Source: Paracoccaceae bacterium
Lineage (GTDB): Bacteria > Pseudomonadota > Alphaproteobacteria > Rhodobacterales > Rhodobacteraceae
Length of the DNA stretch: 64,000 nt
Assembly (NCBI GenBank): GCA_024304985.1
Contig: JAMWZC010000011.1
Span: 36,029 to 100,028, forward strand
Direction of reading: 5' to 3'
A program made the position numbers and the translations under genes. Positions 46,309 to 55,785 of the stretch are shown here, piece by piece. Numbering within the stretch: the stretch's first letter is position 1; the number at the start of each line of letters is the position of its first letter. Below the pieces are notes generated by a model, which searched no databases, was not told the DNA's origin, and saw only the letters and a list, made by a program, of their open reading frames with translations.

Positions 46309-47367
46309 TCAGAGCCAGTCGGCGCGGCCTGTGCCGACAGCCTCGGCCACCGAGGCGAAGCCGTCGCGGGCCAGCAGCGCGTCAAGGCCATGGGCGATCT
46401 GCGGCACGAGCGAGAGGCCGTGGTAGACCAGCGCGGTATAGAGCTGCACGGCGGAGGCCCCGGCGCGGATCTTGGCATAGGCCTGATCGGCGCTGCTGAT
46501 GCCGCCCACGCCGATCAGGGGGATCTGCCCGTCGGTGAGTTTGGAGAGCTGCGCCAGCACGCGGGTGGATTTCTCGAAGAGCGGCGCGCCGGAGAGGCCG
46601 CCTTTTTCTGCGGCATGGGGGCTGTGCAATCCCGCGCGGTCGAGCGTGGTATTGGTGGCGATGATGGCGTCGATGCCTGCCTGCCGTGCGACATCGGCGA
46701 TTTCCGACAGTTCCGACAAAGTAAGGTCGGGCGCGATCTTCAGGAAGACGGGGATGGGGCGGGGCAGCCAGTTGCGCGCCTCCATCACGCCGGCGAGGAG
46801 TGCGGCGAGGGCCGCGGCCCCTTGCAGGTCGCGCAGCTTTTCGGTGTTGGGCGAGGAGACATTGACGGTGGCGAAATCGAGGTGCCGCCCGCAATGGGCA
46901 AGCACGCGGGCGAAATCCTCGGCCCGGTCGGCGCTATCCTTGTTGGCGCCCAGATTGAGGCCGATCACCGCGTTGCGGGGGCGGGTGGCGAGGCGTTTCT
47001 CCATCGCCTCCATCCCGAGATTGTTGAAGCCGAAGCGGTTGATCGCGGCGCGGTCCTCGGTCAGGCGGAACAGGCGCGGGCGCGGGTTGCCCGGTTGCGC
47101 GCGGGGGGTGGTGGCGCCCAGTTCGATGAAGCCGAAGCCCGCGCGGGGCAGTTGCGCCAGCGCGTCGGCATTCTTGTCGAAACCGGCGGCCAGGCCCACG
47201 GGATTGGGCAGGTCGATGCCTGCGATGCGGGTTTTCAGGCGCGGCGAGGTGACGGGGCCGGGCAGGGGCACGAGGCCCGAGGTCAGAGCCTTGATCGCCA
47301 ACCCATGGGCGGTTTCGGGGTCGATCCGGCGCAGGGCGGCGAGGCCGAGGGATTCCAGAAGGCTCAT
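46309..47367 (-). CDS. pyrD: dihydroorotate dehydrogenase (quinone), class 2
   Basis: A 352-residue membrane-associated FMN enzyme oxidising dihydroorotate to orotate with a quinone in pyrimidine synthesis. Hallmarks: the N-terminal helix pair for quinone access, [15 protein letters not shown], the FNNLGM turn, [15 protein letters not shown] with the catalytic serine, and [32 protein letters not shown] 47367 overlaps the DUF952 stop by 4 nt. Coupling of pyrD to a DUF952 gene is seen here; the functional tie is unknown. Confidence 0.95.
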   Translation of the reverse strand: MSLLESLGLAALRRIDPETAHGLAIKALTSGLVPLPGPVTSPRLKTRIAGIDLPNPVGLAAGFDKNADALAQLPRAGFGFIELGATTPRAQPGNPRPRLFRLTEDRAAINRFGFNNLGMEAMEKRLATRPRNAVIGLNLGANKDSADRAEDFARVLAHCGRHLDFATVNVSSPNTEKLRDLQGAAALAALLAGVMEARNWLPRPIPVFLKIAPDLTLSELSEIADVARQAGIDAIIATNTTLDRAGLHSPHAAEKGGLSGAPLFEKSTRVLAQLSKLTDGQIPLIGVGGISSADQAYAKIRAGASAVQLYTALVYHGLSLVPQIAHGLDALLARDGFASVAEAVGTGRADWL

Positions 47368-47702
47368 GTCATCTCCGGGGGGAAGCGGTGGGTGCCGCCC
47401 ACCCGCGGCAAGGGGCGGTGCCAGAGCACTTCCGTCAGGCGCAGGGGTCGGTAGAGATGCGGGAAGAGCGCGCCGCCACGAGAGGGTTCCCAGCGCAGGG
47501 CGTCGCCCAGCGTTTCGGCATCAAGGGCGAGAAGCGTCAGATCGTCCTCGTCCGCGAAATGTTTGGCCGCCGTCTCGGTCGCCTGGGCGGCGGTCGAGAA
47601 ATGCACATAGCCATCGGCGATGTCGATGGGGGCGCCAGGGGTTTCGCCCTTGGCCTGCAACTCTGCCCATTCGGGGGCGCGGAATATCTTGTAGATCAGC
47701 AT
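47364..47702 (-). CDS. DUF952-family protein
   Basis: A 112-residue cytoplasmic protein: [15 protein letters not shown] at the start, [20 protein letters not shown] in the middle and [17 protein letters not shown] near the end, the conserved blocks of DUF952. The family fold is related to ADP-ribosyltransferase-like or glutathione-transferase-unrelated small enzymes in some reports, but no function is established. ATG 47702 is chosen; a GTG three codons upstream is possible. First gene of a pair with pyrD. Confidence 0.8.
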   Translation of the reverse strand: MLIYKIFRAPEWAELQAKGETPGAPIDIADGYVHFSTAAQATETAAKHFADEDDLTLLALDAETLGDALRWEPSRGGALFPHLYRPLRLTEVLWHRPLPRVGGTHRFPPEMT

Positions 47703-47832
47703 GAGGGTCACATGACGCGCCAGCCTGATCCGGTCAAGCGTGATCCCGCCAATTTGAGGCAGTTCGGCTTTGACAGGGCAGGGTCCCTGGGTCACGATCC
47801 GATGAAAGACACCCAGAGGGAGACCCCGGCCC

Positions 47833-49416
47833 GTGATCTTTCGCCCCGTATTTGCGCTTGCGGCGCTGTTTGTGTCTGCGGCTGCGGCCCAGGCTGAGTA
47901 TCGGCTGCACATCCTGCATGTGAACGATCTGCATAGCCGGATCGAGCCGATCACCAGATTCGATTCGACCTGCGCGCCCGCGGATGATGCGGCGGGCGAC
48001 TGTTTCGGCGGGGTGGCGCGTCTGGCGGCCAAGGTTGCGGCCTTGCGCGCGGCGCTGGAGGCGGAGGGGCAGAACGTGATCCTGCTGGATGCGGGCGACC
48101 AGTTTCAGGGCAGTCTGATGTACACCACCTACAAGGGGGCCGTTGAAGCAGAGTTCATGGAGGCCATCGGTTTTGATGTCATGGCCCTGGGCAATCATGA
48201 ATTCGATGACGGACCGGCGGGTCTGGCGGGGTTTCTGGACAAGGTCGGCTTTCCGGTGATTTCGGGCAATATCGACGTGAGCCGGTCGAACCTGCTGGCG
48301 GGCCGCGTGGGTGACCATGTGGTGCTGGAGGTCGGGGGGGCACGGATCGGGATCGTGTCGGCGCTGGCGGTGGATACGGTCGAAACCTCGAGCCCCGGCG
48401 ACGATGTCGTCTTTGCGGGTGAGGCAGCGGCCTTGAGGGAAGATGTGGCGATGCTGGAGGAGGCAGGCGTGGACAAGATCATCGCCCTGACCCATGTGGG
48501 CCTGCCGCGCGATCTGGATCTGGCGGCGGCGGTGCCGGGGCTGGATGCCATCGTGGGCGGTCATTCCCATACGCTGATGAGCAATACCGCCGAGGGGGCG
48601 CTGCCCTATCCGCAGATGGTGGGCAGCGTGCCGGTGGTGCAGGCCTTTGCCTATGGCAAGTATCTGGGGCATCTGGTGCTGGACTTCGATGCGGCGGGGC
48701 ATGTGACGGCGGCCAGCGGGGATACGATCCTGCTGGATGCCAGCGTGACGCCTGATCCGGTGATCGCGGCGCGGGTGGCGGAACTGGCCGGTCCCATCGC
48801 GGAGGTCAAAGCCCGCGTGGTGGCCGAGGCGGCAGCGGATATCGACGGCGGGCGGGAGACCTGTCGCATCAGGGAATGCACCATGGGCAATCTGGTGGCC
48901 GATGCCATGCTGGCCCGAGTGAAGGATCAGGGGATCAGCATCGCGATCCAGAACGGCGGGGGCCTGCGCGCCAGTATCGCGGCGGGGCAGGTGACGATGG
49001 GCGATGTGCTGGGCGTGCTGCCCTTTCAGAACACGCTGTCCACGTTTCAAGCGACGGGGGCCACGGTAATGGCCGCGCTGGAGAACGGGTTGAGCCAGAT
49101 CGACGAGGGCGCGGGGCGTTTCCCGCAGGTGGCGGGGCTGCGCTATGTCTTTGATCCTGCGGCCGAGGCCGGTGCGCGCCTGGTCCGTGCCGAGGTGATG
49201 GAGGGTGGCGTCTGGGTGGCGCTGGACCCCGGCAGGACCTATGGCGTGGTCACCAACAATTACATGCGCGGCGGCGGTGACGGTTACGCCATGTTCGAGA
49301 CGGAGGGGATGAATGCCTATGATTTCGGCCCCGATCTTGCGGATGTTCTGGCGGATTACATGGCCGCGAACGCCCCCTATCAGCCCTATGTGGACGGGCG
49401 GATCACGATGAAATGA
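47833..49416 (+). CDS. periplasmic bifunctional metallophosphatase / 5'-nucleotidase
   Basis: A 527-residue exported enzyme of the UshA/YchR type. A signal peptide (1-21, cut after AQA) is followed by the dimetal phosphoesterase domain: HVNDLHSRIEP, LDAGDQFQGSL, GNHEFDDG and GGHSHTLM, and a C-terminal 5'-nucleotidase domain (NGGGLRASIAAGQVTMG, NNYMRGGGDGYAMF). It hydrolyses nucleotides or nucleotide sugars in the periplasm so that nucleosides can be taken up. The start is GTG 47833 behind GAGGGAGA. Divergent from DUF952-pyrD with 130 nt between. Confidence 0.92.
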   Translation: MIFRPVFALAALFVSAAAAQAEYRLHILHVNDLHSRIEPITRFDSTCAPADDAAGDCFGGVARLAAKVAALRAALEAEGQNVILLDAGDQFQGSLMYTTYKGAVEAEFMEAIGFDVMALGNHEFDDGPAGLAGFLDKVGFPVISGNIDVSRSNLLAGRVGDHVVLEVGGARIGIVSALAVDTVETSSPGDDVVFAGEAAALREDVAMLEEAGVDKIIALTHVGLPRDLDLAAAVPGLDAIVGGHSHTLMSNTAEGALPYPQMVGSVPVVQAFAYGKYLGHLVLDFDAAGHVTAASGDTILLDASVTPDPVIAARVAELAGPIAEVKARVVAEAAADIDGGRETCRIRECTMGNLVADAMLARVKDQGISIAIQNGGGLRASIAAGQVTMGDVLGVLPFQNTLSTFQATGATVMAALENGLSQIDEGAGRFPQVAGLRYVFDPAAEAGARLVRAEVMEGGVWVALDPGRTYGVVTNNYMRGGGDGYAMFETEGMNAYDFGPDLADVLADYMAANAPYQPYVDGRITMK

Positions 49417-49477
49417 GGCAGGCCGCGGCGCGTCGTTTTGCGGATGCGGGCGCTGGGCGGCTGTGGCATGAGGCGGC

Positions 49478-50686
49478 ATGTTGTCTGCCAGCCCCTCTCC
49501 TGTCTCGGCCTCTGTGCAGGCCGCGCCCGGCCTGCTGATCGCGGTCCTGTCGGTGTCGAATTTCGTCATCGGCATGGGGGCCTTCATGATCATCGGGTTG
49601 CTGGAGCCTTTGGCGGCGGATCTGGAGGTGTCGCCGGCGCGGGCGGCGGCGGTGTTGACGACCTATGCCCTGGCCTATGCGGTGCTGTCGCCGGTGCTGG
49701 TCTCGGTGACCGGGGGGATCGGGCGCAGGCGGGTTCTGGCGGCAGGGCTGGCGCTGTTCGGGCTGGGATGCCTGATCCCCGTGCTCTGGCCGACGGAAGC
49801 GGCTTTGCATGCGAGCCGCGTTTTCGCAGCCGCAGGCGCGGGGATCTTTACGCCCGTGGCCGCAGCGGTGGCGGCGGGGTTGAGCGCACCGGAGCGGCGG
49901 GCCAAGGCCTTGGCGGCGGTATTCTTCGGCATGACGATGAGTCAGGTGCTGGGCCTGCCGCTGGGCAGCTTCATCGCCTATACCTATGGCTGGCGGGTGG
50001 CCTTTGCCGTGGTGCTGCTGGTGCTGGTCCCCTGTTTATGGCTGATCTGGACCATCGTGCCACGCGGGTTGTCGTTCCAGCCGGTCACCCTGCGCGATCT
50101 GGGGCGCGTGATGCGGAACGGACGGCTGATGCTGGCGGTGGGGTTCACGGCCAGTTTCCTGACGGCGGGCTATGTGGTGAACACGTTCGTCGCGCCGCTT
50201 CTGTCACAGAACCTGGGCTGGGGGCGCGACGGGATCACGCTGGCGCTGCTGGTCTGCGGGATCGGGGCCGTGTTCGGCAATGTGATGGGCGGCGCGCTGA
50301 GCGACCGGGTGGGGCCCGCGCGCACGCTGACCTTCCTGTGTCTGGCGCAGATCGGGGTGCTGCCGGGATTTTCGGCCCTGCCGCTGGCGGAGGGCGAGAG
50401 CACGGCTCTGTCCGGCACGTTTGCGATGGGGTTGCTGGTGCTGTGGTCGGTGTTCGGCTGGTCCTTCATGGCGGCGCAGCAGGCGCGGCTGATCGGGATG
50501 GCCCCCGCGGCGGCCCCTGTGATGCTGGCGCTGAATGCGGCGGGCATCTATGTGGGCGCGGCATTGGGATCGGCCCTTGGCGGGCTGGTGCTGGCCGGGG
50601 TCGGGCTGGCACCGCTGGGTCTGGTGGCGGCGGCGCTGATGGGGCTGGCGCTGGCGCATTTGCGGCTGTCGGTTCGGCTGGGGTGA
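49478..50686 (+). CDS. MFS transporter (arabinose-efflux-like)
   Basis: A 402-residue twelve-segment MFS permease, DHA-type. The loop 2-3 motif reads GIGRRRVLAAGLALFGLG, and LSDRVGPARTL occurs in the second half. Residues 1-20 are polar. ATG 49478 has no outstanding ribosome-binding site, but downstream alternatives would cut into the first membrane segment. Substrate unknown; exporters of sugars or drugs are the closest described members. It follows the nucleotidase by 61 nt and may share its transcript. Confidence 0.85.
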   Translation: MLSASPSPVSASVQAAPGLLIAVLSVSNFVIGMGAFMIIGLLEPLAADLEVSPARAAAVLTTYALAYAVLSPVLVSVTGGIGRRRVLAAGLALFGLGCLIPVLWPTEAALHASRVFAAAGAGIFTPVAAAVAAGLSAPERRAKALAAVFFGMTMSQVLGLPLGSFIAYTYGWRVAFAVVLLVLVPCLWLIWTIVPRGLSFQPVTLRDLGRVMRNGRLMLAVGFTASFLTAGYVVNTFVAPLLSQNLGWGRDGITLALLVCGIGAVFGNVMGGALSDRVGPARTLTFLCLAQIGVLPGFSALPLAEGESTALSGTFAMGLLVLWSVFGWSFMAAQQARLIGMAPAAAPVMLALNAAGIYVGAALGSALGGLVLAGVGLAPLGLVAAALMGLALAHLRLSVRLG

Positions 50687-50765
50687 GGTCCGGATTTCGC
50701 CTATTTGACGAACGGTGAGGGGGCGGGCGCTGGATTTGTGGCTGCGGTTGCGGCAGTCTGGCGGG

Positions 50766-51434
50766 ATGTGTGGACGTTTCGCCCTGACCCTGCCCCATGA
50801 TGCGATGGCGCGCCTGTTTCAGGCGCAGCCTGCCAATGACCTGCCGCCGGTACCGCGGTTCAATATCTGTCCCACGGTGCAGGTGCATGTGGTGACGACG
50901 GCGGGCGAGGGGGGGCGGCGCTTGCGCGGGATGCGCTGGGGTTTTGTGCCGCAGTGGTACAAAAGCCCGACGGATGGCCCGCTGCTGATCAATGCGAGGG
51001 CCGAGACCTTGGCCGAGAAACCCGCCTTTCGCGCGGCGGCGCGGGCCCGGCGCTGTCTGATCCCGGCGGACGGGTTTTACGAATGGACCAAGGGCGCCGG
51101 GGGCGCGCGGCTGCCATGGTATATCCGGCGGCGGGATGAGGCGCTGATGGTGATGGCCGGGATCTGGCAGGACTGGGGGCCCGAGGAGGCGCGGATGGCC
51201 ACCTGTGCGGTCGTGACCACGGCGGCGGGGCCGGATACGGCGGCGCTGCATGACCGGGTGCCGCTGATCCTTGGGCCCGAGGACTGGCCGCTCTGGCTGG
51301 GCGAGGCGGGGCATGGGGCGGCGGCCTTGATGCGGCCACCCGGCCCCGGTCTGCTGGAGGCGTGGCGTGTGGACCCGGCGGTGAATTCCAACCGGGCCGA
51401 AGGAGAGGGGTTGCGCGTGCCGATCGACGCCTGA
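50766..51434 (+). CDS. SOS response-associated peptidase family protein (SRAP/YedK/HMCES-like)
   Basis: A 222-residue protein that protects abasic sites in single-stranded DNA by forming a covalent link through Cys2. The chain begins MCGRFAL, fixing the start at 50766 because the cysteine must be residue 2. Other active-site blocks are present: NARAETLAEKPAFR, CLIPADGFYEW (glutamate) and ALHDRVPLIL (histidine). Upstream in-frame extension to 50715 would bury Cys2 and is rejected. Confidence 0.93.
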   Translation: MCGRFALTLPHDAMARLFQAQPANDLPPVPRFNICPTVQVHVVTTAGEGGRRLRGMRWGFVPQWYKSPTDGPLLINARAETLAEKPAFRAAARARRCLIPADGFYEWTKGAGGARLPWYIRRRDEALMVMAGIWQDWGPEEARMATCAVVTTAAGPDTAALHDRVPLILGPEDWPLWLGEAGHGAAALMRPPGPGLLEAWRVDPAVNSNRAEGEGLRVPIDA

Positions 51435-51440
51435 GCGGAA

Positions 51441-51833
51441 TCAGTCCAGCGCGCCCTCGGACCGCATGTCGTCCAGCACGGTGCGGGCGACGCGGAAGCT
51501 GTCGATCATCGCGGGCACGCCGCAATAGATGCCGACCTGAAGCAGGACTTCCTTGATCTCGTCCGGGGTCATGCCGTTGTTGATGGCCCCGCGGACATGC
51601 GCGCCCAATTCGTGGGGGCGGTTCAAGGCGGCCAGCATGGCCAGATTGATGGTCGAGCGTGTCTTGCGCTCCAGCCCGTCGCGGCCCCAGACCTCGCCCC
51701 AGCAATAGGTGGTGACCAGTTCCTGAAGCTCGCGGGTGAAATCGTCCATATTGGCGATGGCGCGGTCGACATAGGCGTCGCCCAGGGTGGCGCGGCGGAT
51801 CTCCATTCCCTTGTCATGGGTGGCCTTGTCCAT
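51441..51833 (-). CDS. pcaC: carboxymuconolactone decarboxylase (PcaC-like)
   Basis: A 130-residue all-helical protein close to 4-carboxymuconolactone decarboxylase, which acts in the protocatechuate branch of the beta-ketoadipate pathway. Blocks: YCWGEVWGRDGLERKTRSTINLAML, LGAHVRGAINNGMTPDEIKEVLLQVGIYCGVPA. The AhpD-type CxxC peroxidase motif is absent, which favours PcaC. No other pca gene lies in the window, so the exact role is less sure. Convergent with the SRAP gene (6 nt between). Confidence 0.85.
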   Translation of the reverse strand: MDKATHDKGMEIRRATLGDAYVDRAIANMDDFTRELQELVTTYCWGEVWGRDGLERKTRSTINLAMLAALNRPHELGAHVRGAINNGMTPDEIKEVLLQVGIYCGVPAMIDSFRVARTVLDDMRSEGALD

Positions 51834-51913
51834 CGGTCTGTCCTTTCATGCGGCTGAAGCTGTGGTGCGGGGCAGACTGTGGCGCAAGACGCGCGACATG
51901 CAAGCGGCATTCG

Positions 51914-53674
51914 TCAGGCGGCGCTGATGCGGACGACCTTGCTGTCGGGTTGCCAGATGGCGCGGAATTGGCGGTCCAGCATCAGGACCTCGGGCATCGC
52001 GGCCTCGTTCGGGGTCTGGAAGAGCGGACTGCGCGCGGGCGCGGAGGACCAGGCGATGATGAGGGGAGCGGCCATCATGGGCAGCAGCACCGGGGCCAGC
52101 CAGGGCAGCAGCGCGGGCGAGAGCCATGCCGCGAGGGCCGCGCCCAGGACGCCGCTGATCACGATCCAGCGGCTGGCGGCCCATGACTCGGCCACCGTCA
52201 TCGTGCCGTCGCCGCGTGTCTGTGCGGGCCAGCCACCATCGACCCCGGCCACGACCTGCAGGACCGAGCGGGTGTTGAACATCAGAAAGACCGGGGCCGA
52301 GAGGGCCGAGAACAGGAGTTCCGCCCCGACGGCGCGGGCGGCGGCCCCGGCCCCGCCGAAACCGCGGGCGCGGCCGCGCAGGGCCGCGTCGATCAGGATC
52401 AGGATCTTGGGCAGGAACAGCAGGCCCACGATGCAGATCGCCAGCGCCAGCGCCTTGGAAGCATGCGACACCGGGATGACCGGCCAGCGCCAGCCTTCGA
52501 TGGGGAAATAGTCGATGGGCGGGGCAAAGACGGGGGCCGCGATGGAGCAGAGCAGGAAGGCCAGCCAGATCACCGGCGAGAGATAGGCGAGGATGCCCTG
52601 GACGAAGACAAAGCGGCTCCAGGGTTTGAGGCCGGGCGCGGTGAGCAGACGGGAATGTTGCAGGTTGCCCTGACACCAGCGGCGGTCGCGCTTGGCGTGG
52701 AGCACCATGTTTTCGGGGCCTTCCTCGAAGCTGCCGGTCAGATCGTCATCGACGCGCACGGTCCAGCCTGCGCGGGCCAGAAGGGCGGCTTCGACATAAT
52801 CATGGCTGAGGATATGGCCGCCGAATGGCGGGCGGCCCGAGAGTTCGGGCAGTCCGCAGCTTTCGGCGAAGGCGCGGACGCGGACGATGGCGTTATGGCC
52901 CCAGAAGGGGCCGGTGCGACCCTGCATCATGGCAAGGCCACGGCAGAAGATGGGTGAGTAGAAAGCGGCGGCGAATTGCTGGATGCGGCCAAAGCGGGAT
53001 TGCGCATTCACGATCTGCGGCAGGGTTTGCAGCAGGCCCAGCTTGGGGTCGGCTTCCATCCGGCGGACCATCTCGACCATGGTCGCGCCTTCCATCAGGC
53101 TGTCGGCGTCAAGGATCACGGCCAGATCATAGGCGGCACCCGAACGGGTGATGAAATCCTCGATATTGCCGGCCTTGCGGCCCCGGTTGTTGTCGCGGCG
53201 GCGATAGAAGATGCGGCCTTCGGCCCCGGTCAGGTTCAAAAGGCGCAGGAAGCCACGCTGCTCGGCCTCGGCCACCGTGTCGTCGCGGGTATCGGAGAGG
53301 ATAGCGATGTGAAACCGCTCGGCAGAGCCGGTGCGGCGCAGGGATGCGTCCATCGCCGCGATGCGGGGAAAGGTGGCGGCCGGGTCCTCGTTATAGACGG
53401 GGACGAGGATGACGCAGCGCGATGTGATCGGCCCGTCATGGCGCGGCACGGCGGGGGGGCGCGTGGTCAGACCGGCGAATGCCTGCAATGCGCCCCACGC
53501 CAGCCAGAAGGTGGAAATCAGGATCAGTGCGGCGCGCACCAGATCCATGGCGTCCAGCCCATCGGCCGCGCCATAGCGCAGGAAGAGCAGAAACCCGCCC
53601 CATCCGATGAGCACGCTGCCCATCAGCAGACCGGTGCGGATCAGGAATACCCGCCGGTCAGAGGGCAAGGACAT
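51914..53674 (-). CDS. opgH: periplasmic glucan glucosyltransferase OpgH
   Basis: A 586-residue inner-membrane GT2 enzyme polymerising beta-1,2-linked glucose for osmoregulated periplasmic glucans. Two N-terminal membrane segments precede the catalytic domain with VPVYNED (nucleotide binding), LDADS (189-192), SHDYVEAA and the KRDRRWCQGN motif. About six further membrane segments end the chain. It is much shorter than the E. coli protein at the N-terminus; a 59-aa protein is encoded separately 3 nt upstream. Confidence 0.93.
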   Translation of the reverse strand: MSLPSDRRVFLIRTGLLMGSVLIGWGGFLLFLRYGAADGLDAMDLVRAALILISTFWLAWGALQAFAGLTTRPPAVPRHDGPITSRCVILVPVYNEDPAATFPRIAAMDASLRRTGSAERFHIAILSDTRDDTVAEAEQRGFLRLLNLTGAEGRIFYRRRDNNRGRKAGNIEDFITRSGAAYDLAVILDADSLMEGATMVEMVRRMEADPKLGLLQTLPQIVNAQSRFGRIQQFAAAFYSPIFCRGLAMMQGRTGPFWGHNAIVRVRAFAESCGLPELSGRPPFGGHILSHDYVEAALLARAGWTVRVDDDLTGSFEEGPENMVLHAKRDRRWCQGNLQHSRLLTAPGLKPWSRFVFVQGILAYLSPVIWLAFLLCSIAAPVFAPPIDYFPIEGWRWPVIPVSHASKALALAICIVGLLFLPKILILIDAALRGRARGFGGAGAAARAVGAELLFSALSAPVFLMFNTRSVLQVVAGVDGGWPAQTRGDGTMTVAESWAASRWIVISGVLGAALAAWLSPALLPWLAPVLLPMMAAPLIIAWSSAPARSPLFQTPNEAAMPEVLMLDRQFRAIWQPDSKVVRISAA

Positions 53675-53677
53675 GGG

Positions 53678-53857
53678 TCAGACCCCGCGAGAGGGTTGCC
53701 GGGCTGGGCGGAACGCGGCCAGAACGAAAGACAGCACGCTGCGCGGGCGCTGCTCCAGCACTTGCGGCGGCATCGCCATGGGGGCCTCGGGCGGCGTCGA
53801 TTGTTGCAGGGCCAGGCTGTCGGGATCGGCCTGGAATATGCCTGAAAGGTCATTCAT
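53678..53857 (-). CDS. 59-aa protein between opgG and opgH
   Basis: A small proline/alanine-rich protein starting MNDLSGIFQADPDSLALQ and ending with a hydrophobic helix (SVLSFVLAAFRPARQPSRGV). The ATG overlaps the opgG stop by 4 nt, and its stop is 3 nt before the opgH start, so it is translated in line between the two glucan enzymes. It could replace part of the long cytoplasmic N-terminus of gammaproteobacterial OpgH. Function unknown. Confidence 0.6.
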   Translation of the reverse strand: MNDLSGIFQADPDSLALQQSTPPEAPMAMPPQVLEQRPRSVLSFVLAAFRPARQPSRGV

Positions 53858-55464
53858 CTTGCGTTGATCCACTGATAAAGCCAGTTTTCCGTCAATTTGC
53901 GTCCGTAACCCGCGAGATGGGCTGACAGTTCCACGACCGCGTCATCCTCGGCGCGCACGTCGATGAACAACCGCCAGACACCGTTCTGCGGCACCCGCTG
54001 CAACACGTTGCTGATCACCTCGCCATTGGCGACGGTCACCACCGGGGCAATTTCGGCCTCGGCTCCGAGGCGGTCAAGGAAGCCGCCACGGAAGTCGATC
54101 ACGAATTTGCGCAGGCCGTCTTCGATCTCGACGCCCGCAACACCCCCATGACCGGCGCGGGTGACTTCCACATGGGCGATGGGGTCGGCGGGATCAAGCG
54201 GCAGGTCGCCCCAGTGCATTCTATAGGCGAATTCACGCGAGTCTCCGGCACGGGCCGGGGCTTCGGGGACCCAATAGGCGACGATATTGTCATTGGCTTC
54301 CAGATCCGAGGGGATCTCGACCAGACGCACATGCCCGTTGCCCCAGTCGCCCATCGGTTCGATGTCGAGCGAGGGGCGGCGGTGGTAATTCGCCTCGGTG
54401 TCTTGAAACTGTTCGAAATCCCGCTCGCGCTGGTGCAGACCGAAACTGCGCGGGGCGGTTTCGGGGAAATAGCTGCCCGACAGGCGCGGCGGGTTGTTGA
54501 GCGGCCGCCAGATCGCCTCGCCATCGGCGCGCAGGATCCGCAGGCCGTCGCTGTCATGCACCTTGGGGCGGAAGTCGTCGAACTGGGTGTGGTTCTTTTC
54601 CGAATAGAGATACATCGAGGTGAGCGGGGCGATGCCCAGTTCTTCGACATCCTCGCGGAAGAAAAGCCGCGCGGTGACTTCGATCGTGGTCGTAGCGCCC
54701 GGGAAGAAGACGAAGCGGTAGGCCCCTGTCACCTTGGGGCTTTCCAGCGCGGCGTAGATCGTGATCAGGCCGGGGCCGGTGCCGCGTTCCATGTAGAAGC
54801 GCGAGAAGCGGGGAAATTCCTCGCCCGTGGCGGTGGCGGTGTTCAGGGCAAGGCCGCGGGCCGAGAGACCATAGGCCGAGCCGCGCCCGAGCGCGCGGAA
54901 ATAGCTGGCGCCGACAAAGGCCACCAGTTCGTCCATCACATCGGGGCGGTTCAGCGGGTGGTGCAGGCGGAAGCCTGCGACGCCGGGCATGTCGGTCATC
55001 GGCGGGATCCGGTCGCCCAGATCGTTCAGATACTCGAAATCCTCGGTCGTGAAGCGCATCTCGGTGGCCATGCCGCCTGCCACTTCATAAAGGATGACGG
55101 GTTCCTTGAAGAGCCAGCCCATCGGGAAGGCAGCGAGCGCCAGCGTGCTGGTCTCGGAGGCCCAACGCATGCGGTCGGGGCGGAAGCGCACGAGGCGGTA
55201 ATCGTCGTAATCCAGTTCGGCCAGAAACCCGCCCACGGGTTCGGGCACGCGGTGCGGTTCGGTCGAGAGAAGCCGCATCTCTTCGGACAGGATGTCGAAG
55301 GAAAATTGCTGCGGCGCAGCATCGGCGGGAGTGCCGCTTTCCTGTGCGGAAAGCCGCAGGGGAAAGGTGCTGGCAATGGCCGCCGTCGCGGCCAGGAAAT
55401 GGCGGCGCGAGAGTGCGGGTTTCAGATCGGCAGAGACGAACATTTCGCGTTTAAACCCAAGCAT
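53854..55464 (-). CDS. opgG: periplasmic glucan biosynthesis protein OpgG/OpgD, Tat-exported
   Basis: A 536-residue periplasmic protein for backbone maturation of osmoregulated glucans. A twin-arginine signal (LSRRHFLAAT, about 20-29) replaces the Sec signal of E. coli OpgG and resembles OpgD. The MdoG domain follows: FSFDILSEEMRLL, DDYRLVRFRPDRMRWA, FPRFSRFYMERG, YRMHWGDLPLD and FIDVRAEDD. ATG 55464 is chosen; 55443 is possible and leaves the signal intact. First gene of opgG/59-aa/opgH with overlapping ends. Confidence 0.9.
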   Translation of the reverse strand: MLGFKREMFVSADLKPALSRRHFLAATAAIASTFPLRLSAQESGTPADAAPQQFSFDILSEEMRLLSTEPHRVPEPVGGFLAELDYDDYRLVRFRPDRMRWASETSTLALAAFPMGWLFKEPVILYEVAGGMATEMRFTTEDFEYLNDLGDRIPPMTDMPGVAGFRLHHPLNRPDVMDELVAFVGASYFRALGRGSAYGLSARGLALNTATATGEEFPRFSRFYMERGTGPGLITIYAALESPKVTGAYRFVFFPGATTTIEVTARLFFREDVEELGIAPLTSMYLYSEKNHTQFDDFRPKVHDSDGLRILRADGEAIWRPLNNPPRLSGSYFPETAPRSFGLHQRERDFEQFQDTEANYHRRPSLDIEPMGDWGNGHVRLVEIPSDLEANDNIVAYWVPEAPARAGDSREFAYRMHWGDLPLDPADPIAHVEVTRAGHGGVAGVEIEDGLRKFVIDFRGGFLDRLGAEAEIAPVVTVANGEVISNVLQRVPQNGVWRLFIDVRAEDDAVVELSAHLAGYGRKLTENWLYQWINAR

Positions 55465-55711
55465 TTCCGGCGCCGAACGCCGGCACCCGTTTCTGCGCAT
55501 ATATGGGCTAGCGGGGCTGCAACGCAAGTCCGCTTCGCTTGCGCTAACGATATGCGCGGGAAAGGGCCAATAGGGCCGTTCGGGTGCTGCCTAATTTTCG
55601 GGCAGAGCGGATGCTGCGGATGCAAAGGCGGGCATCAGGCATCCTGCGGGGCGGCATGGAGGCATCGGGGCGACCTTGGAGCGGGGGGCTGCGGTGTCCG
55701 TTCCGGGGCGC

Positions 55712-55745
55712 ATTGGTTGACACCGGGGCGCTACGCAACCAATAG
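55712..55745 (+). promoter_or_regulatory. candidate atoE promoter bracketed by a perfect inverted repeat
   Basis: ATTGGTTG (55712-55719) and CAACCAAT (55736-55743) are exact inverted 8-mers. TTGACA (55717-55722) and CAATAG (55740-55745) with a 17-nt spacer overlap the two arms. A regulator dimer here would cover both boxes. The rest of the 321-nt gap shows nothing further. Confidence 0.5.
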
Positions 55746-55785
55746 GGCGCTTCGTTATCAAATACACCATCTATAGGAGAGCCGG

